This document shows, one piece after another, positions 1-8,387 of a DNA stretch of 64,000 nucleotides (position 1 is the stretch's first letter; each line of letters opens with the position of its first letter). The stretch is from Roseomonas sp. KE0001 (GTDB lineage Bacteria; Pseudomonadota; Alphaproteobacteria; Acetobacterales; Acetobacteraceae). Both the position numbers and the translations under genes were made by a program. The stretch lies in contig NZ_RCVQ01000001.1 in the NCBI RefSeq assembly GCF_016107285.1, positions 62,001-126,000 of the forward strand, read 5' to 3'. Under the pieces are notes generated by a model. That model was not told the DNA's origin. It did no database searches and saw nothing but the letters and a program-made list of their open reading frames with translations.

Positions 1-455
1 AGCTCTTCGTGCTGCCGGGCATCGCGCTGTTCACCCTGGCGGGCCTCGCCTGGTTCCTGCGGCGGACGCTGTCGGGGCGGATGATCGTGGCCGTCACCAC
101 CGACCGCGAGGCGGCCCGCGCCATGGGCATCGACGCGGCGAAGGTGACGATGCTGACCTTCACCGCCGGCGCGGCGCTGGCGGCGCTGGGCGGCGCGCTG
201 GCCTCGCCCACCGTCTCGCTGGTGCCGGGCGTCGGCGCGCAGACCATCGTGCTCTCCTTCGCCGTGGTGGCGACGGCGGGGCTCGGGCAGATCGAGGGGG
301 CGGCCATCGCCGCGCTGCTGATCGGGCTCGGCCGCTCCTTCGCGGTCTATTTCGAGCCGGAGCTGGAGGTCGTCGTGCCCTATCTCATCATGGTCGCGGT
401 GCTGCTGGTGCGGCCGCAGGGGCTGTTCGGCGTGACGGAGACCCGACGCATATGA
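1..455 (+). CDS. livH: Branched-chain amino acid-type ABC transporter permease LivH (5' end outside window)
   Basis: The frame is open from base 3, so the gene begins before the window and only about 150 C-terminal residues are present. The product is an inner-membrane permease of the LivH family: hydrophobic helices with the cytoplasmic coupling segment MGIDAAKVTMLTF (residues about 38-50 of the visible part) that contacts the ATPases. It pairs with the LivM-type permease that starts inside its stop codon (ATGA overlap). The substrate may be an amino acid, urea, amide or organic acid; the permease sequence does not say which. Confidence 0.9.
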   Translation, partial: LFVLPGIALFTLAGLAWFLRRTLSGRMIVAVTTDREAARAMGIDAAKVTMLTFTAGAALAALGGALASPTVSLVPGVGAQTIVLSFAVVATAGLGQIEGAAIAALLIGLGRSFAVYFEPELEVVVPYLIMVAVLLVRPQGLFGVTETRRI

Positions 456-1393
456 GCCGGACCGCCGAACTCCTTCTCGCCCTGCTGGCGGCGGCGGCGG
501 TGCTCGCCCTCGCCTGGGCGGTGCCCTGGCTGCGCTTCGTGCTGACCATCGCCATGGCCAAGGGCCTCGCCGTGCTCGGCATCCTGCTGCTGCTGCGCGC
601 CGGACAGGTCAGCTTCGGCCATGCGCTGTTCCTCGCCTTCGCCGCCTATATCGTCGCCTTCCTGGCGCCGCTGCTGCCGGAGGCGACGCTGCTGCTGCCG
701 GTGGCGGCGCTCGGCTCGGCGCTGCTCGGCCTCCTCGTCGGCCTCTTCGTGGTGCGCTACCGCGAGATCTTCTTCGGCATGCTGAACCTCGCGCTCAGCA
801 TGGTCTTCTACTCGCTGCTGGAGAAGCTCTACTCCATCACCCACGGGACGGACGGCATCCGCCTGCCGCCGGTGCGCTTCCTGGGCCAGGTGCTGGAGGG
901 CCCGGCCTATGGCTGGGCGGTGCTGATCCTGGCGCTCGTGCTGGCGCTCGGCTTCGGCGCGCTGGTCCGGGTCTACCTGGCCTCGCCGATGGGCCAGGCG
1001 CTGGCCGGCATCAAGACGCGCGAGGCGCGGCTGGAGTTCATGGGCGTCTCGGCGCGGCGCGTGTTGCTCTCGGCCTATGTTCTCGCGGCGCTGATGGCCG
1101 GCTGCGGCGGCGCCATCCTCTCCATGGCCTCGCGCCACGTCACGCCGGCGCTCGCCTACTGGACCGCCTCGGGCGAGCTGGTCTTCATCGCCATCCTGGG
1201 CGGCGCGGGCAGCGTCTTCGGACCCTTCCTCGGCGCCATCGCCTATGAGCTGACGCGGGTCTACGCGGCGGCGACGGTCGCCGACGCCTGGCAGATGATC
1301 CTGGGCGCGGTGCTGCTGCTGGTCATCCTCTTCGCGCCCGGCGGGCTGTGGGGGATCGGCCGGTCGCTGCTGGCGAAGCGGGGTGCGGCATGA
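452..1393 (+). CDS. livM: Branched-chain amino acid-type ABC transporter permease LivM
   Basis: A 313-residue polytopic inner-membrane protein, second permease of the transporter. An N-terminal helix is followed by the family segment KGLAVLGILLLLRAGQVSFG (about residues 34-53) and by the coupling region GIKTREARLEFMGVSARRV near residue 190. The C-terminus ends LFAPGGLWGIG, typical of LivM. The start overlaps the livH stop (ATGA) and its own stop overlaps the livG start in the same way, so the genes are translationally coupled. Substrate unknown. Confidence 0.92.
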   Translation: MSRTAELLLALLAAAAVLALAWAVPWLRFVLTIAMAKGLAVLGILLLLRAGQVSFGHALFLAFAAYIVAFLAPLLPEATLLLPVAALGSALLGLLVGLFVVRYREIFFGMLNLALSMVFYSLLEKLYSITHGTDGIRLPPVRFLGQVLEGPAYGWAVLILALVLALGFGALVRVYLASPMGQALAGIKTREARLEFMGVSARRVLLSAYVLAALMAGCGGAILSMASRHVTPALAYWTASGELVFIAILGGAGSVFGPFLGAIAYELTRVYAAATVADAWQMILGAVLLLVILFAPGGLWGIGRSLLAKRGAA

Positions 1394-2160
1394 GCGTGCT
1401 GCTCTCGGCCCAGGGGCTGAAGCTCGCCTTCGGCGGGGTGAAGGCGGCCGACGGCATCGATCTCGACGTGATGGAGGGCGAGTTCCTCGCCATCATCGGC
1501 CCGAACGGCGCCGGCAAGACCACCTTCATCAACATGACCACCGGCTACCTGAAGCCGCAGGCGGGCCGCATCACCTATCGCGGGCAGAGCCTGCTCGGGC
1601 TGTCGCCGCGCCGGATCGTCGATCTCGGCGTGGCGCGCTCCTTCCAGCTTCCGCAGCTCTTCACCGAGCACACGGTGCTCGAGAACGTGGCGCTGGCGAT
1701 CGCCGCGCGGGAGGGCGTCTGGTCGCCCTTCGCGCCGCTGCTGCGCCCGGCCTTCCGCCGTGAGGCAGAGGAGGTGCTGGCGCGGTTCGGCCTGGAGGCG
1801 CTGGCGGAGCGGCGTGGCGACGCGCTGAACGAGGGCGCCCGCAAGCTGGCCGACATCGCCATGGCGGTGGCGCTGCGCCCGCGCCTGCTGCTGATGGACG
1901 AGCCGACCAGCGGTGTCGCCGCCGCCGACAAGATGGGCGTGGTGGAGACGCTGGTGCGGGTGCTGCGCGAGGCGAAGGTGACCGCCGTCTTCGTCGAGCA
2001 CGACATGGAGGTGGTGGCGCGCTTCGCCGACCGCGTGGCGGTCTGGGGGCAGGGGCGCATCATGGCGCTCGGCCCGCCGCAACAGGTGCTGAACGATCCG
2101 CAGGTGCTGCGCGACGTCATCGGCATCGCGCCGCAGGAGGCTGGCCATGCTCCGGCTTGA
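1390..2160 (+). CDS. livG: ABC transporter ATP-binding protein LivG
   Basis: A 256-residue cytoplasmic ATPase. Walker A is GPNGAGKTT (about residues 37-45), Walker B LLLMDEPTSG, and the H-loop histidine is in FVEHDMEVV. The ABC signature is degenerate: LNEGARK stands where LSYGQ-like residues are usual, a deviation also seen in the second LivG of this window. The ATG at 1390 overlaps the livM stop. An in-frame upstream start at 1348 would lie inside livM and was rejected because family members begin right before the first beta strand. It works with LivF as a heterodimer. Confidence 0.93.
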   Translation: MSVLLSAQGLKLAFGGVKAADGIDLDVMEGEFLAIIGPNGAGKTTFINMTTGYLKPQAGRITYRGQSLLGLSPRRIVDLGVARSFQLPQLFTEHTVLENVALAIAAREGVWSPFAPLLRPAFRREAEEVLARFGLEALAERRGDALNEGARKLADIAMAVALRPRLLLMDEPTSGVAAADKMGVVETLVRVLREAKVTAVFVEHDMEVVARFADRVAVWGQGRIMALGPPQQVLNDPQVLRDVIGIAPQEAGHAPA

Positions 2161-2803
2161 GGGCATTTCCGTGGACATCGCGCAGGCGACGGTGCTGCGC
2201 GGCGTCTCGCTGCATGTGCCGGCGGGCGGGCGCGTGGCGCTGATCGGCCGCAACGGCGCCGGCAAGACCACGACGCTGCGGACCCTGATGGGCCTGCTCG
2301 AGCCGCGTGGCGGCAGCATCACGCTGGACGGCAAGCCTTGCGACGGCGTGCCGGCGCATCATCGCGCCCGGCTCGGCATCGGCTACGCGCCGGAGGAGCG
2401 CAGGCTCTTCGGCAGCTTCACGGTGGAGGAGAACCTGCTGCTGCCCGCGCAGGTGCTCGGCCTGCCCGGGGCGGAGGTGCGGCGGCGGCTGGAAGCGGTC
2501 TATGAGCTGCTGCCGGAGCTGCGCGGCTTCGCGCCGCGCAAGGCCGCCGGGCTCTCGGGCGGGCAGGGCAAGATGGTGGCGCTGGGCCGCGCGCTGATGG
2601 TCGGCACCCGCGCCGTGCTGCTGGACGAGCCCTTCCAGGGCCTCGCTCCCGCCCTGGCGCTGCGCTACGCCGAGGCGCTGGCGCGGCTGCGCACGGCGCT
2701 GCCCGACGTCGCCATCCTCATCACCGAGAGCAGCCCGGATCTTCTCCGCGCGCTGGTGGACAGCACCTTCGTGATCGAGCGGGGCGAGATTGCCGCCGCC
2801 TGA
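2147..2803 (+). CDS. livF: ABC transporter ATP-binding protein LivF
   Basis: A 218-residue ATPase, a little shorter than the usual 230-240. Walker A GRNGAGKTT lies near residue 32, the signature is LSGGQGKM, and Walker B is AVLLDEPFQGLAP. The H-loop region reads ITESSPDLL, so the usual switch histidine is not obvious (typical LivF has VEQN here). The start overlaps the end of livG by 14 bases. With livH, livM and livG it completes the energised part of the transporter. The matching periplasmic binding protein is not in the window and may lie upstream. Confidence 0.9.
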   Translation: MLRLEGISVDIAQATVLRGVSLHVPAGGRVALIGRNGAGKTTTLRTLMGLLEPRGGSITLDGKPCDGVPAHHRARLGIGYAPEERRLFGSFTVEENLLLPAQVLGLPGAEVRRRLEAVYELLPELRGFAPRKAAGLSGGQGKMVALGRALMVGTRAVLLDEPFQGLAPALALRYAEALARLRTALPDVAILITESSPDLLRALVDSTFVIERGEIAAA

Positions 2804-2806
2804 CGC

Positions 2807-3454
2807 ATGACCCAGCCGACCCTGACCGAGACCATCCGCCAGGTGCTGGCCGATGACATCACCGCGGGGCGGCTGGCGCCGGGCGGCGAGATCGACGAGA
2901 GCGCCGTGGCCGAACGCTTCGGCGCCTCCCGCACGCCGGTGCGGGAGGCGCTGCGCGAGCTGGCCTCGGCCGGCCTGGTCGAGATCACGCCCAGGCGGGG
3001 GGTGCGCGTCACCGCCGTCAGCATCGAGCAGCTGGGCGAGTGGTTCGAGCTGATGGCCGAGACCGAGGCGATGTGCGCGCGCCTCGCGACCTTCCGCATG
3101 ACGCCGGCCGAGCGCTTCGCCCTGCAGAGCCTGCACGCCGATTTCGATCCCGCGGCGGCGGGGCTGGATGTCTATGACGACTACAACCGCCGCTTCCACA
3201 GCCTGCTCTACCAGGGCACCCACAATGGCGTGCTCGCCGCGCACGCGGCGGCGATGCGGCTGCGGCTCGCCCCCTACCGCCGCGCGCAGTTCCGCGAGGA
3301 GCAGCGCATCGGCCATTCCCACGAGGAGCACGCGGCAATCCTGGAGCGCCTGCTGCGCGGGGCGGGGGAGGAGGCGGCGCAGCTGATGCGCGGCCACATG
3401 CTCTCGGCCAGCGCCGCGCTCGCGCAGTACATGCGCCGCGCCAAGGAGGGTTGA
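2807..3454 (+). CDS. GntR family transcriptional regulator, FCD subfamily
   Basis: A 215-residue DNA-binding protein. The N-terminal winged helix (about residues 8-75) contains AERFGASRTPVREALRELA, the standard GntR recognition region. The C-terminal all-helical FCD domain carries likely metal or ligand histidines in NRRFHSLLYQGTH and GHSHEEHAAIL. It starts three bases after livF ends, so it is the last gene of the liv operon and probably controls that operon in response to the imported compound or a catabolite. Regulation is inferred from position only. Confidence 0.9.
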   Translation: MTQPTLTETIRQVLADDITAGRLAPGGEIDESAVAERFGASRTPVREALRELASAGLVEITPRRGVRVTAVSIEQLGEWFELMAETEAMCARLATFRMTPAERFALQSLHADFDPAAAGLDVYDDYNRRFHSLLYQGTHNGVLAAHAAAMRLRLAPYRRAQFREEQRIGHSHEEHAAILERLLRGAGEEAAQLMRGHMLSASAALAQYMRRAKEG

Positions 3455-3474
3455 GGGGCACCGCTCCTCAACCC
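3448..3474. terminator. Hairpin between convergent genes, likely bidirectional terminator
   Basis: A perfect 9-base inverted repeat, GGGTTGAGG and CCTCAACCC, is separated by 9 bases. Its left arm includes the stop codon of the GntR gene. It lies in the 34-base gap between two converging genes. There is no clear T-tract on either strand, so termination strength is uncertain. Confidence 0.5.
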
Positions 3475-3488
3475 CGTGCCATCGCCGC

Positions 3489-5087
3489 TCAGAGCGGCTC
3501 GCCGGCGCCCGTCCCGTGATGCGGCGTCGGGATGCACCATTCCTCGCCGCGCGGCGTGGTCACATATTCCGGCCAGCGCAGATCGACCGGCGGGTCGAAA
3601 TCCGCGGGCAGCAGCGGCCCCACCCATTTCGAGCCGCCGATGCCGCCGCCGGTGCGCTCGCGGAACTCGGCCTGCGCCGCCTCCAGCGCGCCGGGCTTCG
3701 CGGCGAGGTCGAGCAGGGTCAGCGCCATGGTGCGGCCGGCGACGAACATCCCCGGATCCACCGCCTCCGGCAGGCCGCCCAGGGCGTTGTAGGTCCAGGC
3801 CGGATAGGCGTAGCCCGGACCCGGCGGCCGCAGCCGCGGGCGCGCGGCCAGCAGGCGCACCGTGGGGCAGTGCCAGGAATACTCGACATAGTCATCGGCC
3901 GAGAGGTGCATCTGCCAGGGCGGCAGCCCGCCGCGCAGCTTGGCCTCGTTCTCCTCCGGCGACATCAGGCGGGAGACATTGGCGATGAAGGGATCGGCCA
4001 TCGGCTCCAGGCCGAGGTTCCTCTGGATGGCGCGGCCGAACTCCAGCGCCGCCTCGGGATAAACCGGCGCGCCCACCTCCTGCAGGTTGGCCCAGGTGAG
4101 CTCCGTCATCGCCGTGTTCGGCAGGCCGACGCGGGTCTTCGTCACCCAGCGGACGAAGGCGCGGCAGCCGGTGCTGGCGGCGACATGGCGGGCGTTGTTG
4201 GCCAGCACCTTCCAGATCTGCTCCTGGATGGCGAGGGAGGAGGAGCGCCAGGAGTACTGGATCTGGCTGAAGCGTGGTGGCAGGTTGTCCGAGGTCGCAC
4301 CGCCATCGCCGAGGATGTACTCGTTCAGCGTCCAGGAGCCGGTGTGCGGGAACATCGCCTCCTTGGTGTACTTCGTCGTCGTGTACATCAGGCAGAGCGC
4401 ATCCACCGCGCCGGGGCAGCGGGCGATGGCGTGCGAGGCGTCGATCGGCATCAGCGAGGGATCGACCCAGGTCTCGGGCGCCTCGGCCTCGAAGCTGATG
4501 ACGGCGCTCCAATAGGCGCCGAAATGCGTCTCGCCCGTGACGGTATTGGCCGGCCAGGGGTGCCAGACCACGGCGGCGTCAAGGTCGTCGAAATAGCCCT
4601 TGGCGGCGTGGATCGGCTTGGAGCCGCAGACCTTCTCGGCCGGCTCGCCGAACAGTTTCAGCCGCCCCTTCACCCCGTGCTGCTGCATCGCCGCCTTGGC
4701 GGCCAGGATCGCCGTCAGCGCCGCGGTGCCGAGCACGGAATGCGGATCGGTGTGCCCGGCCGCATAGGGATGCAGGCCCTCGCGCGGCGCCTTGTAGGGC
4801 ACCACCTGCTGCGAATTGCCGGGCACCGCGTCGTACTCGGAGAAGCTCGCCAGCACCGGGCCGCCATCGCCCCAGCTGGCGGCGAAGGCGGTCGGCATCT
4901 GGCCGGAGCCTTCCTCGACCGCGAAGCCCTCGGCGCGCAGGATCTCGACATAGTCGCGCATCGAGCGGTATTCGCGCCAGGCCGGCTCGGCATGGCTCCA
5001 GATCCGCGCGTTGAAGGCGGAGAGCCGCGCCTCGTTTCCGCTGATCCAATCCATCGCGGATCGGCGCAGCGCCTGCAGTTGTTCCAT
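3489..5087 (-). CDS. M20 family amidohydrolase / aminobenzoyl-glutamate utilization protein B-like
   Basis: A 532-residue cytoplasmic metallo-amidohydrolase of the M20 (AbgB-like) group. Visible landmarks are HAEPAWREYRSM near residue 30, the metal-site region GHTDPHSVLGTAAL (about residues 108-121), FGEPAEKVCGSKP (about 148) in place of the usual G-x-P-E-E loop, and HPWPANTVTG. It is longer than E. coli AbgB (481). The start at 5087 (MEQLQ) was chosen because the open frame upstream is an artefact of the next gene. It is the last of three genes read towards the GntR gene. It follows a binding protein, so an imported amide or peptide-like compound is a plausible substrate (inference). Confidence 0.82.
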   Translation of the reverse strand: MEQLQALRRSAMDWISGNEARLSAFNARIWSHAEPAWREYRSMRDYVEILRAEGFAVEEGSGQMPTAFAASWGDGGPVLASFSEYDAVPGNSQQVVPYKAPREGLHPYAAGHTDPHSVLGTAALTAILAAKAAMQQHGVKGRLKLFGEPAEKVCGSKPIHAAKGYFDDLDAAVVWHPWPANTVTGETHFGAYWSAVISFEAEAPETWVDPSLMPIDASHAIARCPGAVDALCLMYTTTKYTKEAMFPHTGSWTLNEYILGDGGATSDNLPPRFSQIQYSWRSSSLAIQEQIWKVLANNARHVAASTGCRAFVRWVTKTRVGLPNTAMTELTWANLQEVGAPVYPEAALEFGRAIQRNLGLEPMADPFIANVSRLMSPEENEAKLRGGLPPWQMHLSADDYVEYSWHCPTVRLLAARPRLRPPGPGYAYPAWTYNALGGLPEAVDPGMFVAGRTMALTLLDLAAKPGALEAAQAEFRERTGGGIGGSKWVGPLLPADFDPPVDLRWPEYVTTPRGEEWCIPTPHHGTGAGEPL

Positions 5088-5116
5088 CGGAGCAATCTTC
5101 CCGTTTGCGGTCCGGC

Positions 5117-6700
5117 TCAGGCCGGGCGGACGTTCCAGAAGGTGGCGAAGCCGTCGAGCACGCCGGTGATGCCGTTGCGGTAGGCGGTGGGCTGCATGTA
5201 CTGGCCGAGCGGCACATAGGGCACGCTCCGCATCGCCTGCAGCTGGATGTCGCGGCAGATCGCGGCCTGCGCGGCCTCGTCCGGAGCGTCGAACCAGGCA
5301 TCGCGCAGACCGTTGATCCGCTCGTCCACGGACCAGCCGGCGTAGCTGCCATCGGCGCGGAGCGCCATGTGCACGGCGGGGTTCAGCCAGTCGGTGCCGG
5401 ACCAGGTGGTGACGAAGCCGCTCCAGCCGCCGTCCTCCGGCCGGTCGCGGCGGTTGCGCCGCTGCAGCATGGCGTTGAACTCGACGGCGTAGATCTCGAC
5501 ATTCATGCCGACCCGCGTCAGCACATCGACCGCCACCGAGCCGAGCGCCATGCCGGCCGCGGTGTTGTTGCCGGCCATGATGACGACCTTCTCGCCCTTG
5601 TAGCCGGCATCCCGGATCGCCTGCCGCGCCTTCTCGATCTCGCGCGGACCCTTCAGCACGTCGAGCCCGGCCTCCGAGCCCATCGGCGTGCCGGGGCAGA
5701 AGAAGCCGAGCGGCACGTGGAAGAGGGCGGGATCGTCTACGCCGACGATCGCCTGCATGCAGTCGGACTGGCTGAAGGCGCCCCACAGCGCGCGGCGGAT
5801 CTCCGGGTTGTCGAAGGGCGGGTGCAGGTGGTTCAGCCGCAGCATGGTGACGAAGCCGGTCGGGTCGAGGACCCGCGTGGTCACGTTGCGCGCGCGCTTC
5901 AGCAGCGGCAGCTGGTCGTGATAGGCGTATTCCTGCCAGTCCTGCTCGCCGGAAAGCAGCGCCGCGGTGGCCGTGCCGCTGTCGGGGATCGAGCGCCATT
6001 CGACCCGGTCGTAATGCACGACCTTGGGGCCCGAGGTCCAGGACAGCGCGCCGTCCCTGCGCGGCACGTACTTCTCGAACTTCGTGTAGACGTTCAGCGA
6101 GCCGGCCACCCGCTCATCCGCCTTGAAGCGGAACGGCCCGCTGCCGATGATCTCCGGCACCGGCTTGAAGGGATCGGTCCTGGCCAGCCGCTCCGGCATC
6201 ATGGCGCAGACCGGCACCGAGGCCTTGCCCAGCGCGATCGGCAGCAGGGGGAAGGGCTTCTTCAGGCGGAAGCGGATGGTCTTGTCGTCGGGAGCGGAGA
6301 GTTCGTCGACCACCGCCATCAACGAGGCGCCGAAGACATCGCGCTTGCCCCAGCGCTGCAGGCTGGCGACGCAGTCGCGCGCCAGGACGGGCTCGCCATC
6401 GTGCCAGAACAGGCCGTCGCGCAGCGTCAGGTCCCAGCGCCGGCCGTCCTCCTCGATGCGGTGGCCGTCGACCATCTGCGGCGTGGCGCGGTAGTTGCCG
6501 TCCATGCCGTAGAGCGTGTCGAAGACCATGTAGGCGTGGTTGCGGGTGATGTAGCCCGTCGTCAGGATCGGATCGAGCGTGACCAGGTCCTGCTGCGGCG
6601 TGAAGCGCAGCGTCGTGGCCGAGGCCGCCCGCAGCCGGGCGGGCAGGGCAAGGGCCGTCGCGCCGGCCCCGACCCCCTGCAGCAGACTCCGTCGTTTCAT
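5117..6700 (-). CDS. ABC transporter substrate-binding protein, family 5 (peptide/opine/nickel type)
   Basis: A 527-residue periplasmic binding protein of the SBP_bac_5 family. The start at 6700 gives a twin-arginine-type signal peptide, KRRSLLQGVGAGATALALP, with cleavage expected after LRA. A purine-rich AAGGA lies upstream. Family landmarks are DLVTLDPILTTGYITRN near the mature N-terminus and FWHDGEPVLARD (about 100). No dpp/opp-type permease or ATPase gene adjoins it, so it is an orphan component that must use a transporter encoded elsewhere. It sits 29 bases before the M20 enzyme gene and probably shares its transcript. Confidence 0.9.
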   Translation of the reverse strand: MKRRSLLQGVGAGATALALPARLRAASATTLRFTPQQDLVTLDPILTTGYITRNHAYMVFDTLYGMDGNYRATPQMVDGHRIEEDGRRWDLTLRDGLFWHDGEPVLARDCVASLQRWGKRDVFGASLMAVVDELSAPDDKTIRFRLKKPFPLLPIALGKASVPVCAMMPERLARTDPFKPVPEIIGSGPFRFKADERVAGSLNVYTKFEKYVPRRDGALSWTSGPKVVHYDRVEWRSIPDSGTATAALLSGEQDWQEYAYHDQLPLLKRARNVTTRVLDPTGFVTMLRLNHLHPPFDNPEIRRALWGAFSQSDCMQAIVGVDDPALFHVPLGFFCPGTPMGSEAGLDVLKGPREIEKARQAIRDAGYKGEKVVIMAGNNTAAGMALGSVAVDVLTRVGMNVEIYAVEFNAMLQRRNRRDRPEDGGWSGFVTTWSGTDWLNPAVHMALRADGSYAGWSVDERINGLRDAWFDAPDEAAQAAICRDIQLQAMRSVPYVPLGQYMQPTAYRNGITGVLDGFATFWNVRPA

Positions 6701-6836
6701 TCCCGATATCCTTCCAGCTTGCTCTGGCGGGCGCATGCTCCGCCGGTTCGCCGTCCTCTGGCCCGCCCTGGCTCCCTGTCACCGGGAGCTTCTTCCGGGC
6801 GGCCTTCCTCGTCCCAGTCCTTTGTCGCGGCGGCGC

Positions 6837-8225
6837 TCAGCCCGCCGCCGTTTCGGCCAGCAGCCGGTCGCCGGAGGCCAGCAGCCGCGCCTTCAGCGCC
6901 GCCAAGCCTGGATGCAGCAACCGCCCCTCCCGCTTCACCACCCGGCCGCCAATCAGCACGGTGCGGATATCCGCCGCCTGCGCGAAGTGGAGCAGCGCCT
7001 GCTCCGGCTCCCGCGCGCCGATCATGTTCAGGCTGTCCCGTCCGACGACAAGAAGATCGGCCTGCTTGCCGGGCGTCAGCGAGCCGATGCGGTGGTCGAG
7101 GCGCAGCGCCCTGGCGTTGTTGAGCGTCGCCCAGCGCAGCACGTCGGCATGCCGCGGCGTGACCTCGCGGATGGGCGAGCCGCTGGTCGCGCGCTCCATC
7201 GGCGCGCCGCGTCCCGCCGGCAGCGCGGCGACGGTGCGCTGGTTGTTGAAGATCCGCTGCGCCTGCAGGGCGAAGCGCATGCAGTCCAGCATGCCGCCGC
7301 CATTCAGCACCTCGGTGTCCGGCGCGATGGAGGGCGCGCCGCCCAGCGCCGCGACCCGCCCGCTCAGCGGCTCCCGCGCATTGCCGCGCAGCTCGGCCGC
7401 GGCGGTGGCGGTGACCGAGACGCCGCTGTCGACGATGACGCGCAACTCGTCATCCCGGAGGTAGGTGCCATGGACCAGGTTGTGGTCGGGGCCGATCAGC
7501 CCTTCCGCCGCCAGCGCCTTGTATCCGTCGGGCTGCAGCCGGTTGTCGTTGCCCCAGACGTGGGCGGATGAGAGCAGGCCGTATTCCCGCGCCAGGGCGA
7601 AGTCGGCGCGGCAGACCTCGAGCGTGGAATAGTCCGGCCCCAGGATGCAGGCGGCGAGGGTGACGCGCGCCTCGTCGCTGGCCAGCGGGCCGGTCCGCAG
7701 GCGGCGGATCTCGGCGGCGGGATGCGGCACCTCGGAGAAATGCGGCTCGCCGGGGCGGGGCGCCGGCTTCACCGTGCCATGGCCGAAGACGGCGCGGATG
7801 CCGCTCTCCAGGAGCCCCTCCAGCGCGGCGTCGGTATGCTCCGGGGTGGCATTGCCATGGCACCAGTCGAACAGGGTGGTGGTGCCGGCATCGATCTGCG
7901 CCAGGGCGCCGACCAGCGTGCCGATGCGCAGGTCCTCCGGCGTGAAGCGGGGGCCGAGCCGCGCGTGCAGGATGCGGAAGTAGTCGGCGCTGCTCCAGTC
8001 CCCGCCGATGCCGCGCAGGGCCGTCTGCCAGCTGTGCAGGTGCGCGTTGACCAGGCCGGGCAGCACGATGCAGCCCGCGGCGTCGATCACCTCGGCGCCG
8101 TTGGCCTCGAGGGAGGGGCCGATGGCCCGGATCCGGTCGTACTCCAGCAGCACGTCGCCCCGCGGCAATACGCCGATCCGATCGTCCATCGAGAGGATCG
8201 TGCCACTCCGGATCAGCTTGCGCAC
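6837..8225 (-). CDS. Metal-dependent amidohydrolase (cytosine deaminase / chlorohydrolase-like, TrzN/AtzA/SsnA group)
   Basis: A 462-residue TIM-barrel hydrolase. The first metal pair is in GLVNAHLHSW (about residues 57-66); further ligand regions are SSAHVWGN and LVHGTYL. The usual aspartate is probably in SIAPDTEVLNGG. The C-terminal beta-sandwich strand GKQADLLVVG is typical. Members deaminate or dechlorinate heterocycles or guanidine-type compounds; the substrate is not readable here. It is divergent from an IclR regulator, with 162 bases between them, and lies upstream of the binding protein and M20 genes. It is therefore the probable first gene of a small catabolic unit. Confidence 0.85.
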   Translation of the reverse strand: MRKLIRSGTILSMDDRIGVLPRGDVLLEYDRIRAIGPSLEANGAEVIDAAGCIVLPGLVNAHLHSWQTALRGIGGDWSSADYFRILHARLGPRFTPEDLRIGTLVGALAQIDAGTTTLFDWCHGNATPEHTDAALEGLLESGIRAVFGHGTVKPAPRPGEPHFSEVPHPAAEIRRLRTGPLASDEARVTLAACILGPDYSTLEVCRADFALAREYGLLSSAHVWGNDNRLQPDGYKALAAEGLIGPDHNLVHGTYLRDDELRVIVDSGVSVTATAAAELRGNAREPLSGRVAALGGAPSIAPDTEVLNGGGMLDCMRFALQAQRIFNNQRTVAALPAGRGAPMERATSGSPIREVTPRHADVLRWATLNNARALRLDHRIGSLTPGKQADLLVVGRDSLNMIGAREPEQALLHFAQAADIRTVLIGGRVVKREGRLLHPGLAALKARLLASGDRLLAETAAG

Positions 8226-8282
8226 GGCGCATTCTCCTCGCGGTGCGCGGGACGGCGCTACGGCGGTTGAGCAGGCGGCCGA

Positions 8283-8306
8283 TGTTCTCTATATGGAACA
8301 TCGTTC
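8283..8306. promoter_or_regulatory. Overlapping inverted repeats, candidate IclR-type operator
   Basis: TGTTC and GAACA form an inverted repeat with 8 bases between (8283-8300). GAAC and GTTC form a second with 3 bases between (8296-8306). The two share one arm and lie in the divergent promoter region of the amidohydrolase and the IclR gene. IclR proteins bind such short dyads; binding by this regulator is inferred. Confidence 0.45.
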
Positions 8307-8387
8307 TGTATGAATGATGGTGGCGCTCGTTTGACGGAGCTGTCAACCGGGCACGGCCACCCTGGGAGCAGGGAAAGCGCGCCGCGC

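Noticed and set aside
3489-5999. Fusion of the M20 enzyme with an upstream 300-residue segment
   Set aside because: The upstream part is antisense-phase reading of the binding-protein gene. The M20 protein has its own ATG at 5087 and begins as homologues do.
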